NCBI GenBank assembly: GCA_035998445.1
Contig: DASYHQ010000032.1
Location: forward strand, 179,444-243,443
Direction of reading: 5' to 3'
Length of the DNA stretch: 64,000 nucleotides
Source of the DNA: Tepidisphaeraceae bacterium
Lineage (GTDB): Bacteria; Planctomycetota; Phycisphaerae; Tepidisphaerales; Tepidisphaeraceae
The notes below the pieces were generated by a model. It had not been told where the DNA came from and did no database searches. It was given only the letters and a program-made list of their open reading frames with translations. Shown piece by piece: positions 54,671 through 63,709 of the stretch. How positions within the stretch are numbered: position 1 is the stretch's first letter; the number at the start of each line of letters is the position of its first letter. A program made the position numbers and the translations under genes.

Positions 54671-56602
54671 TTAGTCCAGAACGAGGCGGGTGGAGCCTTC
54701 TTGACCAGGGGCCAGTGAGAACGGCAGGACGCGCGGCGGCTTGCCCGCCACGGTGGCGGACAGTTCGTAGTTGCCGTAGAAGGCGCGGGTTGCGAACGAG
54801 CCGGCGGCGTCGGTGGTGCCGTCCACGCTTGTCCACCACTGGCGGCGTGTCAGATCGACGAAGGCGTCCGCGCTGGGCTTTGGCGTCCAATCGGCCTTGT
54901 ACATGGCGGCGTTGGGCATCCAGTGCGCCGGTTCCCAGAAGCCCCACATCAGGATGCCGTTGACAGCCGGGTGGCTGAAGGCGGCGGTGTAGAAGTCGCG
55001 CGTGTAGTCGGCCTGCAGCTTCTCGTCGGCGGTGTTCACGTCGAACTCGGTGATGCGGATCGGCAGGCCGAACGTCGCGAAGCGGTCGAGGATCGCCAGC
55101 ATGCGCTCCGGCTCAACGACCGTGTCGCCGAAGTGGCCCTGTTCGCCGATGCCGTCGATCGGGGCGCCGTTGTCGATCAGGTACTTCACGGTCTGATAGA
55201 GGTGCTCGATGCGGTCGGGCTCGACCGCGCCGCCGCTGAGCATCGTGAAGTCGTTGTAGTAGAGCTTCACGTTCGGGTCGGCAGCGCGGGCCAGCTGGAA
55301 CCAGCGGACCATCTCCTGATTGCCGAGCAGGTCCATGATGGCGTGGTTCGACCACGTCTCGTTGATCACGTCCCACTCGGTCAACCGGCCGCGCAACGCG
55401 GTGACGGCGTCGGTGACGCGCGCGTCGAGGCGGTCGCGCATCTTCTGCTGCCAACCCTCGGGCTTGGCGTCGGCCAGTTGCTTGAGGTCGTCGGGCAGGT
55501 ACTTCCACTCGGCGTTCATCTTCGAGCCCCACCCGGGCCAGACCAGCACGTGCCCGCGGGCGGCGATGCCTTGGGCGTCGAGCCAGTCGAGGGCCTTCCT
55601 CACCATCGCCGGGCGGGTGGGCTGCTCCCAGTCGCGCCACTTCAGGTCGTTCTCGAAGACGATAACGTTGAACAGCTCGGCGATCGCCTGCCGGTAGCGT
55701 GCGTCCTCCGGCGAGTCGCCAGCGATGCGCCGTGCCTGCACGGCCGACCCGAAGGGGAAGGCGTGCTTCGTCATGCGCACCGCGACGGTGGCATCTGGGA
55801 CGGGTTTGCCCGCGGCGTCGACGACCGTCACGGTCAGGTCGCCCTTGCGGTGTTTGTCGATCCGCTCGGCCGCGGCCTGTCGCCACGGGGCGTCGGTGGC
55901 GCGGCCGGCGTAGTTGGTGAGACTGCCGGGCAGCGCGTCGACCGTAATCGACTTGCCGTAGTTCAGCAGTTCCAACCCGGCGATCTCGAACGCCTGCGGC
56001 GCGAAGCCGGCGTGGAAGTTCACCTGCGCCCCGGCGACCGGGTAGTCCTCGGCCGCGGCGAACCCGAACTGGTACGGCCGCCACGCGGCCGACAGCGACA
56101 GCGGCTTCAGGATCGACTTGCCGAACGGCGCGCCGGCCTTCTCCACGACAATGGCCGACCGCGCCTCGCCGGTCTCCGCCTGCCCCTGCACCGCCCGCCC
56201 CCAGAACCGCACGAGCAGCGCGTCGCCCCTGGCGATCGGCGCCGTCGTCTTGCCGGACAGTTGGATGTCCCAAGCGTTCGCGGGCTTGGCGGTCGTCGTG
56301 AGGCGCACCGCGGTGGCGAAGCGTTGGTCGGAGACGGTCTCGGTCACCAACCTCGCGTTGTTCGCTGCCGAACCGCCGAGTTGGAACTGCCCTAGCGCCG
56401 GCGCCACTGACGCACCGCCGGCGGGCGGCGCGGGCATCTGCGGCACCTGCCCCACCACGGTTGCCGGGCCGTTGACCGCCGGCGCGGTGCTGGTTGGCGC
56501 CGTCTTCGCCTCGGTCGGCGCGGCGGGCTCCGGACGGCAGCCGACCATCGCGGCGGCGGCAGTGACCAAGGCAACGGTGGCCCATTGAAAGGTGCGAATC
56601 AT
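54671..56602 (-). CDS. GH10 endo-xylanase lipoprotein (third module)
   Basis: The product has 643 residues. A signal peptide ends in AAMVGC, so it is probably a lipoprotein; a Pro/Ala/Thr linker follows (about 23-75). A carbohydrate-binding-like sandwich (about 80-230), an Ig-like segment (LTVTVVDAAGKPVPDATVAVR) and the GH10 barrel follow, as in the enzyme at 19166. The acid/base is Glu415 in EWDVINETW and the nucleophile Glu519 in RITEFDVNT. The C-terminal beta segment (FYGNYELSATVAGKPP) is shared as well. It probably acts on xylan at the cell surface and is last in the LacI-headed operon. Confidence 0.92.
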   Translation of the reverse strand: MIRTFQWATVALVTAAAAMVGCRPEPAAPTEAKTAPTSTAPAVNGPATVVGQVPQMPAPPAGGASVAPALGQFQLGGSAANNARLVTETVSDQRFATAVRLTTTAKPANAWDIQLSGKTTAPIARGDALLVRFWGRAVQGQAETGEARSAIVVEKAGAPFGKSILKPLSLSAAWRPYQFGFAAAEDYPVAGAQVNFHAGFAPQAFEIAGLELLNYGKSITVDALPGSLTNYAGRATDAPWRQAAAERIDKHRKGDLTVTVVDAAGKPVPDATVAVRMTKHAFPFGSAVQARRIAGDSPEDARYRQAIAELFNVIVFENDLKWRDWEQPTRPAMVRKALDWLDAQGIAARGHVLVWPGWGSKMNAEWKYLPDDLKQLADAKPEGWQQKMRDRLDARVTDAVTALRGRLTEWDVINETWSNHAIMDLLGNQEMVRWFQLARAADPNVKLYYNDFTMLSGGAVEPDRIEHLYQTVKYLIDNGAPIDGIGEQGHFGDTVVEPERMLAILDRFATFGLPIRITEFDVNTADEKLQADYTRDFYTAAFSHPAVNGILMWGFWEPAHWMPNAAMYKADWTPKPSADAFVDLTRRQWWTSVDGTTDAAGSFATRAFYGNYELSATVAGKPPRVLPFSLAPGQEGSTRLVLD

Positions 56603-56700
56603 GTGCGTTGTCCGATGTGAATGCGGGCGGCGGTCATGTTGATGACTCGCCGCCCGCAGGTTGTCCTGGACCACCCGGCGCCGCTGGGACGTCGAGAGGT

Positions 56701-57501
56701 TTAGTCGTTCTTGTTGCGCGTCCATGGGCCGTAGTACCACGTCGGGAACGTGCTGGTGCCGCGCGTCTCCCTTGGCGTCAGCCGCTCGACGTGGGCATCG
56801 GCGAACAGGTAGTTCCACTTCTTGCTGTGAACGGGCGTCAACGTATCGTTCAGCGCCTGGCTGTACGGCGAATAGGCCGTGGAGTCGCTGATGTTGCCCA
56901 AGATGTTGTTCACGCTGGGCTTCTCGACCAACAACAGCGTCTCGGCCGCCTTCACGTCGGTGATCTTGAACGATCGCATGAAAGGGTTTGGCGTCGCCGC
57001 TTCGGACCGATCGAACAGCGTCATCGAGATCTGGGTTGCGTTCACCGGCGTGGTGCCGCTCGGCCACATGTGGGGCACGGCGTAACTGCGCGGCTGCTCG
57101 ACCGACGTTGGCGAAAAATCCGCCCGCTGCGTGAAGGGGTCGGTCGGGCAGAGGACCACGTTCACCGGCCGTTGCGGGATGCCGAGGTCCTTTTCCGCGT
57201 CGGTGAAGTTGCCGCCGAAGTACTTGTTCAGCAGGTCGTCCCACGTCACCTGCGTCGCCGGCGACGCCGTGGCGATGTAGGCGTAGGGCAGCATGCCCTT
57301 GTGGTCGTTCGTGTACATCGTCATCGCCAGCCCGATCTGGCGCATGTTCGACGCGCAGGCCACCGCCTGCGCCGCCGCCCGGGCCTTGTTCAGGCTGGGC
57401 AGCAGGATGCTGATCAGCAGGGCGATGATGCCGATAACGACGAGCAGTTCCACGAGCGTGAACGCGTCGCGGACGGTGGCGGAATGACGATGTCGCATCA
57501 T
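56701..57501 (-). CDS. Type II pseudopilin-like protein (third module)
   Basis: The product has 266 residues, starting at the first of two ATGs, with CGGAGA upstream. The prepilin motif [19 protein letters not shown] lies at residues about 12-30, then [25 protein letters not shown]. The late motif [16 protein letters not shown] matches the FLDGH/FMDGH motif of the other two. The start is one base beyond the stop of the secreted protein gene (57503), so the two are coupled. The C-terminus ends in TRNKND without a sorting signal. Confidence 0.88.
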   Translation of the reverse strand: MMRHRHSATVRDAFTLVELLVVIGIIALLISILLPSLNKARAAAQAVACASNMRQIGLAMTMYTNDHKGMLPYAYIATASPATQVTWDDLLNKYFGGNFTDAEKDLGIPQRPVNVVLCPTDPFTQRADFSPTSVEQPRSYAVPHMWPSGTTPVNATQISMTLFDRSEAATPNPFMRSFKITDVKAAETLLLVEKPSVNNILGNISDSTAYSPYSQALNDTLTPVHSKKWNYLFADAHVERLTPRETRGTSTFPTWYYGPWTRNKND

Positions 57502-57502
57502 G

Positions 57503-58363
57503 TTATTTCTCCGTCGTAGTCGTGCCGGCCGAGGGGGTGGTAGGCTGGCCCAGGTTCACCTTGAACGCCGACAGCGTGATGACGGCGGCGTTCGTATCGG
57601 CCGGGGGATCGATCTGTCCACGCTGGGCCAACAACATGACGGCCGACCCGTCGCCGCCCCACGAGTCCTTCGTTAGCCCCGGCCCCTTGTCGGTCCACTT
57701 GCCACTGGTGGTGAACGGGGTGGCGGCCGGCTCGCCGCGCTCGTCCTTGTGACGGACGGCCAGGGCGTAGCCATCGGCGTCGAGCGTGACGTCGATGCCG
57801 GTCACGTCGCCGGCGAACGTGTGTTCGACCAACATGTTGGCTGAGTCGGGGTCTTTCTGCGGCGTCGCGACCTTGTACCCCAGTCGCAGCCGCCGGGCCG
57901 CGTTCAGTGAGAGGCTGACGCCGGTGTCGCCCAGCCACTCCTGCGTGACCGCCGGCGTGACGCTGAAGCGCATCGTGGCCCGCTCCGGCGGCACCCCTTC
58001 CGACGCCGTGACCGCCAAGTCCTCTAAGGAGAACGTGAGCGGGCGGGCGAAGAAATTGAAATCGGGCCTGAGAGCCGAGATGAGGTGCAGGTTTGCCCAC
58101 TGGGCCGGGCCCGCCGACTCCAGCTTCAGGACACCGTCGGACTTCGTGGCGAATGCGCCTTGCGGGGCCCGCACTGTCCAAAATCCGGCGGCGGACGCGC
58201 CGGCGTCGGTGACCGGGCCCGTGGTGAAGTCATCGATGAAGACACTTCCACCATCAGGCGCGGCCGCCGGCAGTACGGCGGGCCACGCGCCCAACAACAT
58301 CAGTGAGAGCACGGTCGCCGTGAAGCGACCGCGAACGGGAGTTGAGGTGTAAGTGACGGACAT
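57503..58363 (-). CDS. Secreted jelly-roll-like hypothetical protein
   Basis: The product has 286 residues with a signal peptide ([20 protein letters not shown] ... [11 protein letters not shown] as visible parts). The mature protein has the feel of a concanavalin-type beta-sandwich: [21 protein letters not shown] at its start, [21 protein letters not shown], and [21 protein letters not shown]. No catalytic motif is seen. It is positioned between PEP-CTERM and pseudopilin genes in a tight operon and may bind the target glycan. No family name can be given. Confidence 0.65.
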   Translation of the reverse strand: MSVTYTSTPVRGRFTATVLSLMLLGAWPAVLPAAAPDGGSVFIDDFTTGPVTDAGASAAGFWTVRAPQGAFATKSDGVLKLESAGPAQWANLHLISALRPDFNFFARPLTFSLEDLAVTASEGVPPERATMRFSVTPAVTQEWLGDTGVSLSLNAARRLRLGYKVATPQKDPDSANMLVEHTFAGDVTGIDVTLDADGYALAVRHKDERGEPAATPFTTSGKWTDKGPGLTKDSWGGDGSAVMLLAQRGQIDPPADTNAAVITLSAFKVNLGQPTTPSAGTTTTEK

Positions 58364-58406
58364 CAGTGGCCCTCGTTCAACAGCACTGCTCGGTGTCGGC
58401 CGCCCG

Positions 58407-59030
58407 TTAGGCGCGCCGGCGACGACGGAGCAACGGAATGCCGGCAACCGCGCCCAGGACCGCGAGGCTCGTCGGCTCTGGCACCGCAGCGGTCGTCTGG
58501 ATGGCATCGATCTGCAGGTCCAGCACCTGGCCGCTACCGAATGACCCGATGAGACGCACGTTGCTCAGGCTGGACAGGTTCAGGCCTGTCGTCGAACCGG
58601 CGGCAGATACGCTGTCGTTGCTCGACAGGTTCTTGGTCGCCGTCAACGTGACGAACGACGTCGTGCCGACGCCCGAGAGCGAGAACCCGCCCGTGTACTT
58701 GAAGGTGGTGCCGTCGGTGTCGGACAGTTCCAACGAGATTGCGCTCTGCGTGTCGTTGGCACCGCGGCGGAGGACGATCTGTAAGAATTCGTTGGACTCA
58801 CCGGCCAACAACGCCGGGGCCGTGAGATCGGCCCGTGCCGTGGTGGCCGCGTCCGACTTCTGCAGCGCGACGAAGACCGGATCGGAGGCGTTCTGGGTCG
58901 TGCCGGTGCCGACGGAGTTAAAGCCGACGCCGTTGCCGAAGTCGCGGATAATGGTGGCGTCGGCCGACGATACCAAGAACAGGGCCGGGAAGATGGTGGC
59001 GGCGAATCGCGTCGCGGTACGGAAGGTCAT
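58407..59030 (-). CDS. PEP-CTERM sorting-domain surface protein (third module)
   Basis: The product has 207 residues; AGGAG lies seven bases before the ATG at 59030. A signal peptide ends at SSADATI, the middle is a Ser/Thr/Gly-rich beta domain (TFKYTGGFSLSGVGTTSFVTL, QVLDLQIDAIQTT) and the C-terminus is VPEPTSLAVLGAVAGIPLLRRRRRA. It follows the lacI gene by 37 bases and is the first structural gene of the third module. Confidence 0.87.
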   Translation of the reverse strand: MTFRTATRFAATIFPALFLVSSADATIIRDFGNGVGFNSVGTGTTQNASDPVFVALQKSDAATTARADLTAPALLAGESNEFLQIVLRRGANDTQSAISLELSDTDGTTFKYTGGFSLSGVGTTSFVTLTATKNLSSNDSVSAAGSTTGLNLSSLSNVRLIGSFGSGQVLDLQIDAIQTTAAVPEPTSLAVLGAVAGIPLLRRRRRA

Positions 59031-59067
59031 GTGCATTCTCCTCACTCGAAAATGGGGTGCCGCCTGG

Positions 59068-60120
59068 CTACTTGCCAGCGGCCAAGGGTGCCGTGCTTTC
59101 CCGGACGACCAGCGTCTCGGGGAGCACGGTCTGTCGTGCCACCGGGTCGCCGGTGGCGTTCAATTGTTGAAGCAGCAGCCTTGCCCCGGCGCGACCGATC
59201 GCGTCCCCGGGGACCGCGACGGTCGTGAAGGCGGGGCTCAGGTCGGCCATCGGGAACGTGTCGTTGAAGGCGACGAGGCTGACGTCGCCCGGGCAGCGAA
59301 GGCCGCGGCGGGTCAGGTGCCGCAGCATCAGGACGCCCTCGGTGTGCGAGTAGAGCACGACGGCGGTGTACCCGCCCGGCACGCCGACCGGCACGCGGTC
59401 CAGGAACTGGTCGATCGGCTCGTCGGCGGCCAGCGCGTGCTCGGCCAGACCGGCGTCGCGCATCGCCCGCAGGTAGGCGTCGCGGCGAACCTTGATGCTG
59501 AAGTGGGCCGCGTCGCTGCCGCGCCCCATGCGCAGGTAGGCGATCTTGCGATGGCCCAGGCCCAGGAGGTGTTCGACCGCCAGGCGCGTCCCCTGGCCGT
59601 CGTCGGGCGCGACGGTGCTGACGTCGCTGGCCGGCACCACGTTGTTCAGCACGACCACCGGCAGGCCCATCGAGCGGACGAGGTCGAGCGTGCCGCTGAC
59701 GTCGACGTCGTGGATCACGCAGCCGTCGAACTGGTTGCCGCGCAGCGTCTGCTGCCAGTTGTCGCCATGAAGCGGGACGAACAGCAGGTGGTAGCCGGCC
59801 CGTTCGAGCTCGGCGCTGAGGCCCTGAGTGATGTCGCCGTAGATGCCGCGCATCTCCGGCAGCGAGTAGCGGAACAGGAGCCCGATCTGCCGCGTCCGCC
59901 GGGCCGAGAGCGAGCGGGCCGTCCAGCTCGGGCTGTAGCCCAGCCGGGCGGCGGCGTCGAGGATCTGTTGTCGCGTCTCGGGGCGCAGCGGGTACTGGTC
60001 AGGCGGCAGGTTCAGCGCGCGGCTGACCGTGGACTTGTTCATCCGACAATCGCGAGCCACGTCAGCGATCGTGGGGCGGGCCACGGGGCTTATGATCGGG
60101 GTTTTCTGAGTCTGAATCAT
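59068..60120 (-). CDS. LacI family transcriptional regulator
   Basis: The product has 350 residues. The LacI helix-turn-helix is at about 16-38 (PTIADVARDCRMNKSTVSRAL), followed by the hinge (ARLGYSPSWTARSLSARRTRQIG) and the sugar-sensor domain (for example GCVIHDVDVSGTLDLVRSMG, VSLVAFNDTFPMADLSPAFTTV). The ATG at 60120 is preferred over an upstream TTG because two candidate operators lie just before it. The gene heads a five-gene minus-strand series with small gaps (37, 43, 1 and 98 bases), so it probably represses its own operon, including the GH10 gene. Confidence 0.92.
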   Translation of the reverse strand: MIQTQKTPIISPVARPTIADVARDCRMNKSTVSRALNLPPDQYPLRPETRQQILDAAARLGYSPSWTARSLSARRTRQIGLLFRYSLPEMRGIYGDITQGLSAELERAGYHLLFVPLHGDNWQQTLRGNQFDGCVIHDVDVSGTLDLVRSMGLPVVVLNNVVPASDVSTVAPDDGQGTRLAVEHLLGLGHRKIAYLRMGRGSDAAHFSIKVRRDAYLRAMRDAGLAEHALAADEPIDQFLDRVPVGVPGGYTAVVLYSHTEGVLMLRHLTRRGLRCPGDVSLVAFNDTFPMADLSPAFTTVAVPGDAIGRAGARLLLQQLNATGDPVARQTVLPETLVVRESTAPLAAGK

Positions 60121-60127
60121 ATCTAAA

Positions 60128-60161
60128 GCAACCGGTTGTATCGCCTTATGCAACCGGTTGC
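60128..60161. promoter_or_regulatory. Two LacI-type operators upstream of the LacI gene
   Basis: The perfect palindrome CAACCGGTTG occurs twice, at 60129-60138 and 60151-60160, with centres 22 bases apart (about two helical turns). The central CG and symmetric form are typical of LacI-family operators. The first lies only nine bases before the start codon. Two sites on the same face of the helix would favour cooperative autorepression; this is inferred from spacing. Confidence 0.75.
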
Positions 60162-60406
60162 TTGAATATGTCCTAAAATCCCGCGATTGTCAAACCGCTA
60201 CTCTATTTTGTTCCGTGGAACAGGATGCGGGCTTGGCGAACTTGGTCGATGCGGGCAATTGGAAAAACGATATATTTAGGCGAAATTGCTGCCGCTCCCA
60301 CTTATCGCAATAAACGCTAAGCGCCGTCTGACGAATCATTTCCGATGTCCGTGCAGATGCGATCCGTCGGACGGTGCCAAGGAGCGGTTTCAGAACCACC
60401 CCGTTG

Positions 60407-60493
60407 CTGTTTCGCCGCAGGAGCGCAGCTCCGCGATTTTCAGTGCCTCGAAAGAAACGCAAAGCCCGGAGCTGCGCTCCTGCGGCGAAACAG
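60407..60493. repeat. REP-like perfect 27-bp inverted repeat upstream of a RAYT gene
   Basis: Arms 60407-60433 and 60467-60493 are exact reverse complements (27 bases) with a 33-base loop. The flanks at about 60384-60398 and 60495-60511 (CGGTTTCAGAACC against GGTTTTGAAAC) extend the pairing imperfectly. GC-rich hairpins next to a RAYT gene are the hallmark of REP elements. The rest of 60162-60406 is AT-richer and holds a 14-base palindrome (TGTTCCGTGGAACA, 60209-60222) but no gene. Confidence 0.75.
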
Positions 60494-60545
60494 GACCGGT
60501 TTTGAAACAGCCTCAAGAGTAATGCAATTGCAGGTGCAACGTTGG

Positions 60546-60592
60546 GCCGTGAACGAAGTGAGTGTACGTGTAGCGTTCACTTCGTTCACGGC
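60546..60592. repeat. Second hairpin upstream of the RAYT gene
   Basis: Arms GCCGTGAACGAAGTGA (60546-60561) and its exact reverse complement (60577-60592) enclose a 15-base loop. It lies 82 bases before the RAYT start and after the 27-bp repeat. It may be a REP-type partner recognised by the RAYT protein. Confidence 0.65.
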
Positions 60593-60673
60593 GCAGCGCG
60601 ATGGGTGCGGTTGAAACGCGCTTGCTTCCCTTCGCTCCGTCGCTCAAAGCGGCCGGTCGGCCACCGGCCGGTC

Positions 60674-61427
60674 ATGCGTCGTCCCCGCACCGCCACTGGC
60701 GGCCTCGCCTACTACGTGCTGAGCCGCGCGGTCGGGCGGATGACGCTGTTCGAGTCCGACGTCGACTGCGCCGCGTTCGAGCGGTGCCTGGCGGACGTCC
60801 CTGAGCGGCTGCCGTGCCGGCTGCTGTCGTACTGCCTGATGCCCAACCACTGGCACCTGGTCCTCTGGCCGCGGCGGGACGGCGAGCTGAGCGAGTTCCT
60901 GCGGCTGCTGATCGTCACCCACACCCAACGCTGGCGCGGCCCATCGCACGGCGGGCACCGGCCCGCTCTACTAAGGGCGGTTCGAAAGCTTCCTGATCGA
61001 GCAGGACCTACACCTGCTGATGGTCTACCGGTACGTCGAGCGCAATCCGCTGCGGGCCAAGCTGGTCAGCTGGGCGGCGGCTTGGCGATGGGGCAGTTTG
61101 CACCACCGCGAGCGGCGGACGACGGACCGGCCCGCATGGCTGCTGCCGACCGACCAGTGGCCGGTGGCGGCGCCGGCGGACTGGGCGGCTGAGGTGGACG
61201 ACCTATTCAAGGCCGAACAGCGGGCGGCGATCGCGCAGCCTCGCCCGCGGCACGCCGTTCGGCAGCGAGCGTTGGGTGACGCAGACCGCCGCCCGGCTGG
61301 GGCTGGACGGCACGCTACGACCCCGCGGGCGACCGCGGAGACCTTGCTATCCGTGACGCGATACCCTTCGAAGAACCGGGTGCCCACAGGCGAGGCAATG
61401 CAGCCTCAACCACGCCCATTGATTTAG
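60674..61427 (+). pseudogene. REP-associated tyrosine transposase (RAYT), broken
   Basis: From the ATG at 60674 the protein is a Y1 (IS200-like) transposase: GGLAYYVLSRAVGRMTLFE, then the HUH motif in LMPNHWHLVLWPRRDG and LLIVTHTQRWR. After about 60945 the true frame changes by +1. In that frame the conserved PLYQGRF segment reads PLY, TAA (60972-60974), GRFESF; a CAA-to-TAA change would explain the stop. It then runs on with EQDLHLLMVYRYVERNPLRAKLV to 61427. It is dead, with one frameshift and one nonsense change, but the rest is well preserved, so decay is recent. Confidence 0.88.
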
Positions 61428-61519
61428 AACGCACTTTCAGCCCAGAGAAAGTTCGAGGAAGGTCAGGCGCGGGGAGATTCATAAATTGTTTTCTGACAAG
61501 GCGTTATATAGTTTTTCGC

Positions 61520-61549
61520 GAACCCTGTTAATTCCAGTTAACAGGGTTC
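61520..61549. repeat. Perfect 12-bp palindromic hairpin in a gene-free stretch (61428-61792)
   Basis: GAACCCTGTTAA (61520-61531), a six-base loop and the reverse complement (61538-61549) form a stable hairpin, followed by TCTCTCGTTTTCC on the plus strand. It could terminate transcription after the RAYT relic or be a remnant of an attachment or REP site. The rest of the 365-base stretch shows no gene; the part at 61460-61560 is AT-richer. Confidence 0.5.
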
Positions 61550-61792
61550 TCTCGTTTTCCGGCTGGTTTTGCGGTGTTTTCATCTCTGAGGCTCTGGGCC
61601 GAGAAGGGGAGAGAGCGGGGCTCGGCCGTCACATCCCACCGTCCCGGCCTTCTGCACCCGGAAACTCTCGGACTCTCCGCTCTATCTGCGAGTTCCAGTT
61701 AAAAACCGTGTCGGGGTCGGGGGCCGAGTGGGAAGGGGTGCAGAATCGTGTGGATCGTCGCACGCGGCCGGGTGGGGTGCGCCAGCAGCACC

Positions 61793-62398
61793 TCACGTCG
61801 TCGGCCCCACCTGCCTCGCCGCGTCGAGCGAGGCGCGTCGCCAGAGCAGCATGGCCACGAGCAGCAGACACGCGATGCCGACCGCCGCGGGGAACAGCAC
61901 GGTCGTCAGCGAGTAACGTTCCAGCGCCAGCATGACCAGCCCGTTGCGCAGGGCCGAGAGGGCGAAGAGGCCCGCGTGCTCCTCGCGCGGGTGCCAGTAC
62001 GCCTTTCGCACGGTGGGCCCGAACCCGAGCAGGTCCACGACCGTCAGCGTCACGACCGCCCACAGCGGGTCGCGCGTCAGCATCCACAGCGGCAACGCCG
62101 ACAGCGCGCCGAGGAAGAACGCCCAATCCACGCGGGTGACGGCCGTGTCGCCGCGCCTGCGGTAGGCGAGCAGCGTGACGTAGCTGGTGATCAGGCCGGA
62201 GATGCCGATCGGCCAGGCCCCGACGCCGGCGCCGCCGGCCAGCTGTGCGACGAACACGGTCAGCGTCCCGAGCCCCCAGATGACCCAGGTGAACACGTGC
62301 GGCCGCGTGTGGCCACGGTGAATCGAGCGGACGTAGGGGGCGAACAGCGCGAACGTGACGACCAGGGCGGCGGCGGCGCTGAGGTGTTCGTTGGACAT
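61793..62398 (-). CDS. Polytopic membrane protein of unknown function
   Basis: The product has 201 residues with about six hydrophobic segments: LSAAAALVVTFALFAPYV, TWVIWGLGTLTVFVAQLA, IGISGLITSYVTLLAY, WAFFLGALSALPLWML, LWAVVTLTVVDLLGFG, and VLFPAAVGIACLLLVAMLLW. The PHVFTWVIWG and YWHPREEHAGLFALSALRN loops look conserved in style. I do not know the family. It may be an MFS-unrelated small integral protein; nothing in the neighbourhood suggests its role. Confidence 0.7.
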   Translation of the reverse strand: MSNEHLSAAAALVVTFALFAPYVRSIHRGHTRPHVFTWVIWGLGTLTVFVAQLAGGAGVGAWPIGISGLITSYVTLLAYRRRGDTAVTRVDWAFFLGALSALPLWMLTRDPLWAVVTLTVVDLLGFGPTVRKAYWHPREEHAGLFALSALRNGLVMLALERYSLTTVLFPAAVGIACLLLVAMLLWRRASLDAARQVGPTT

Positions 62399-62491
62399 GG
62401 GTGCTGCCGATCGTCGGCTGCACCGCCCAGGAAGGCAATTCGACGGGCAAGCCTACCCTGCCGCCTCGCCGCAGTCGGGACGGGGGGCCGG

Positions 62492-62863
62492 TCACGTGCC
62501 GTCGCCGTCGAGCGTCTGCTGGATCGACAGGTGGTTTCCGAACGGGTCCGGAACCCGCAGCGCCAGCGCGTTCCACGGCATGCGTTTCGGACGGGGCAGG
62601 GCAGCGGCGGGACGCCCCGCGTCCCACGCCTGCAATAGCGATTCGATGTCATCGACCTCGATGTGGGCCAGGCCCCCGAACGCGCAGTCGCCGGCGTGCT
62701 GGGTGAGGTGGAGTGTGATGCCATCGCGCGCGACCTGGGCGTAGGCCGGGAAATCGTCGCCGAAGCGGAACTCCCAGTCGAGCGCGAAGCCGAGCCAATC
62801 GACGTAGAACGCCTTGGGCTCGCCCCAGTCGCCGACCCGCAGAACCGGTACCGCACCATTCAT
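62492..62863 (-). CDS. Glyoxalase-superfamily (VOC) protein, bleomycin-resistance-like
   Basis: The product has 123 residues, one VOC domain made of two beta-alpha-beta3 units: VPVLRVGDWGEPKAFYVDWLG with ITLHLTQHAGD (first), and GGLAHIEVDDIESLLQAWD with LALRVPDPFGNHLSIQQ (second). The final DPFGN motif is typical of the bleomycin-resistance/glyoxalase group. It may bind a small toxic molecule or be a metal-dependent lyase; no metal ligand set is obvious. The ATG at 62863 gives the usual start of the fold. Confidence 0.82.
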   Translation of the reverse strand: MNGAVPVLRVGDWGEPKAFYVDWLGFALDWEFRFGDDFPAYAQVARDGITLHLTQHAGDCAFGGLAHIEVDDIESLLQAWDAGRPAAALPRPKRMPWNALALRVPDPFGNHLSIQQTLDGDGT

Positions 62864-63022
62864 GTCACCACCGTTTCCCTGTAGATGACGGACCCACCTT
62901 TCACCGGCCGGCACCGCGCCGACCACGCCCGCCATCGTATCGTCTCGGCCGGGAGGGGCAGGGGGCAGACGGGCGGAACTGCGAATGCGTGACGGTGGTC
63001 ATTCCGCTGACGGCGGGCTGCG

Positions 63023-63565
63023 TTATAGGTCCCCCAGACCATGACCGGGCCCACCGCTCGATTCGCGAACGAACCGCGACAACCAACCCGCGCCGACCGG
63101 CTCTGCGCCGCTTTGCACGCGTACCCGAACCGCTTCGCAGGTCGCCTGCGCTTTTTCGGCGATGTCGTCCGGCAGCGTGCCGTTAGCACCGAATCCGATC
63201 AAACTCCGCTTGGTCCCGCACCGAAACTCGGCCGCTCGCGGATCGCAGGACGTCGAGCTCCAGGTCTACCTCCTCGAGGACGCCGCCGTACCAGCGGACC
63301 GGGAGCACGATATCGACGTCGATGAGCGGCTCCATAGTGTGAAAGCAGACGGTCCAGAAGGTGCCGCGGGGCACCAGCTTCACAAACGAATGGTCGAACC
63401 GGCCCGTGCGGGTTCCGTCTCGGTCCCACCATAATTCGCCGCGGGCGATGCCCAGCCACCTGCCGAACGTGTCTTCGCCTAGGAGTGGCGCCGTCGCCAC
63501 CGACGTCGGACGCTTCGGCCACTTGAAGCCACGGATTTCGATGGGTCGGGCGTTAGACTAGTCAT
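63023..63565 (-). pseudogene. DUF402 family gene with two frameshifts
   Basis: Three segments in different frames line up with the family. MTSLTPDP from the ATG at 63565 is followed, after a one-base shift, by IEIRGFKWPKRPTSV and the central open frame (LGEDTFGRWLGIARGELWWD, FVKLVPRGTFWTVCF, VVLPVRWYGGVLEEVDLEL). After FDRI another shift leads to GANGTLPDDIAEKAQATCEAV and the stop at 63025-63023. A shortened product from the GTG at 63500 is possible. DUF402 proteins are small, some with nucleoside-diphosphatase activity. Sequencing errors cannot be excluded. Confidence 0.78.
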
Positions 63566-63709
63566 CTTGAGTGGACCGAGCCGCGACGGGGTCAAAAGGA
63601 CCGTTCCGCCCGGCCGGCCCGATGCAGTGCGGCTATCCCGCCAGCCGCGTCGCCGGTGCTGCAGCGGTCTTTTGCACGGCGGGGCGTCCGAGGTTTACAG
63701 GAGGTCCGC

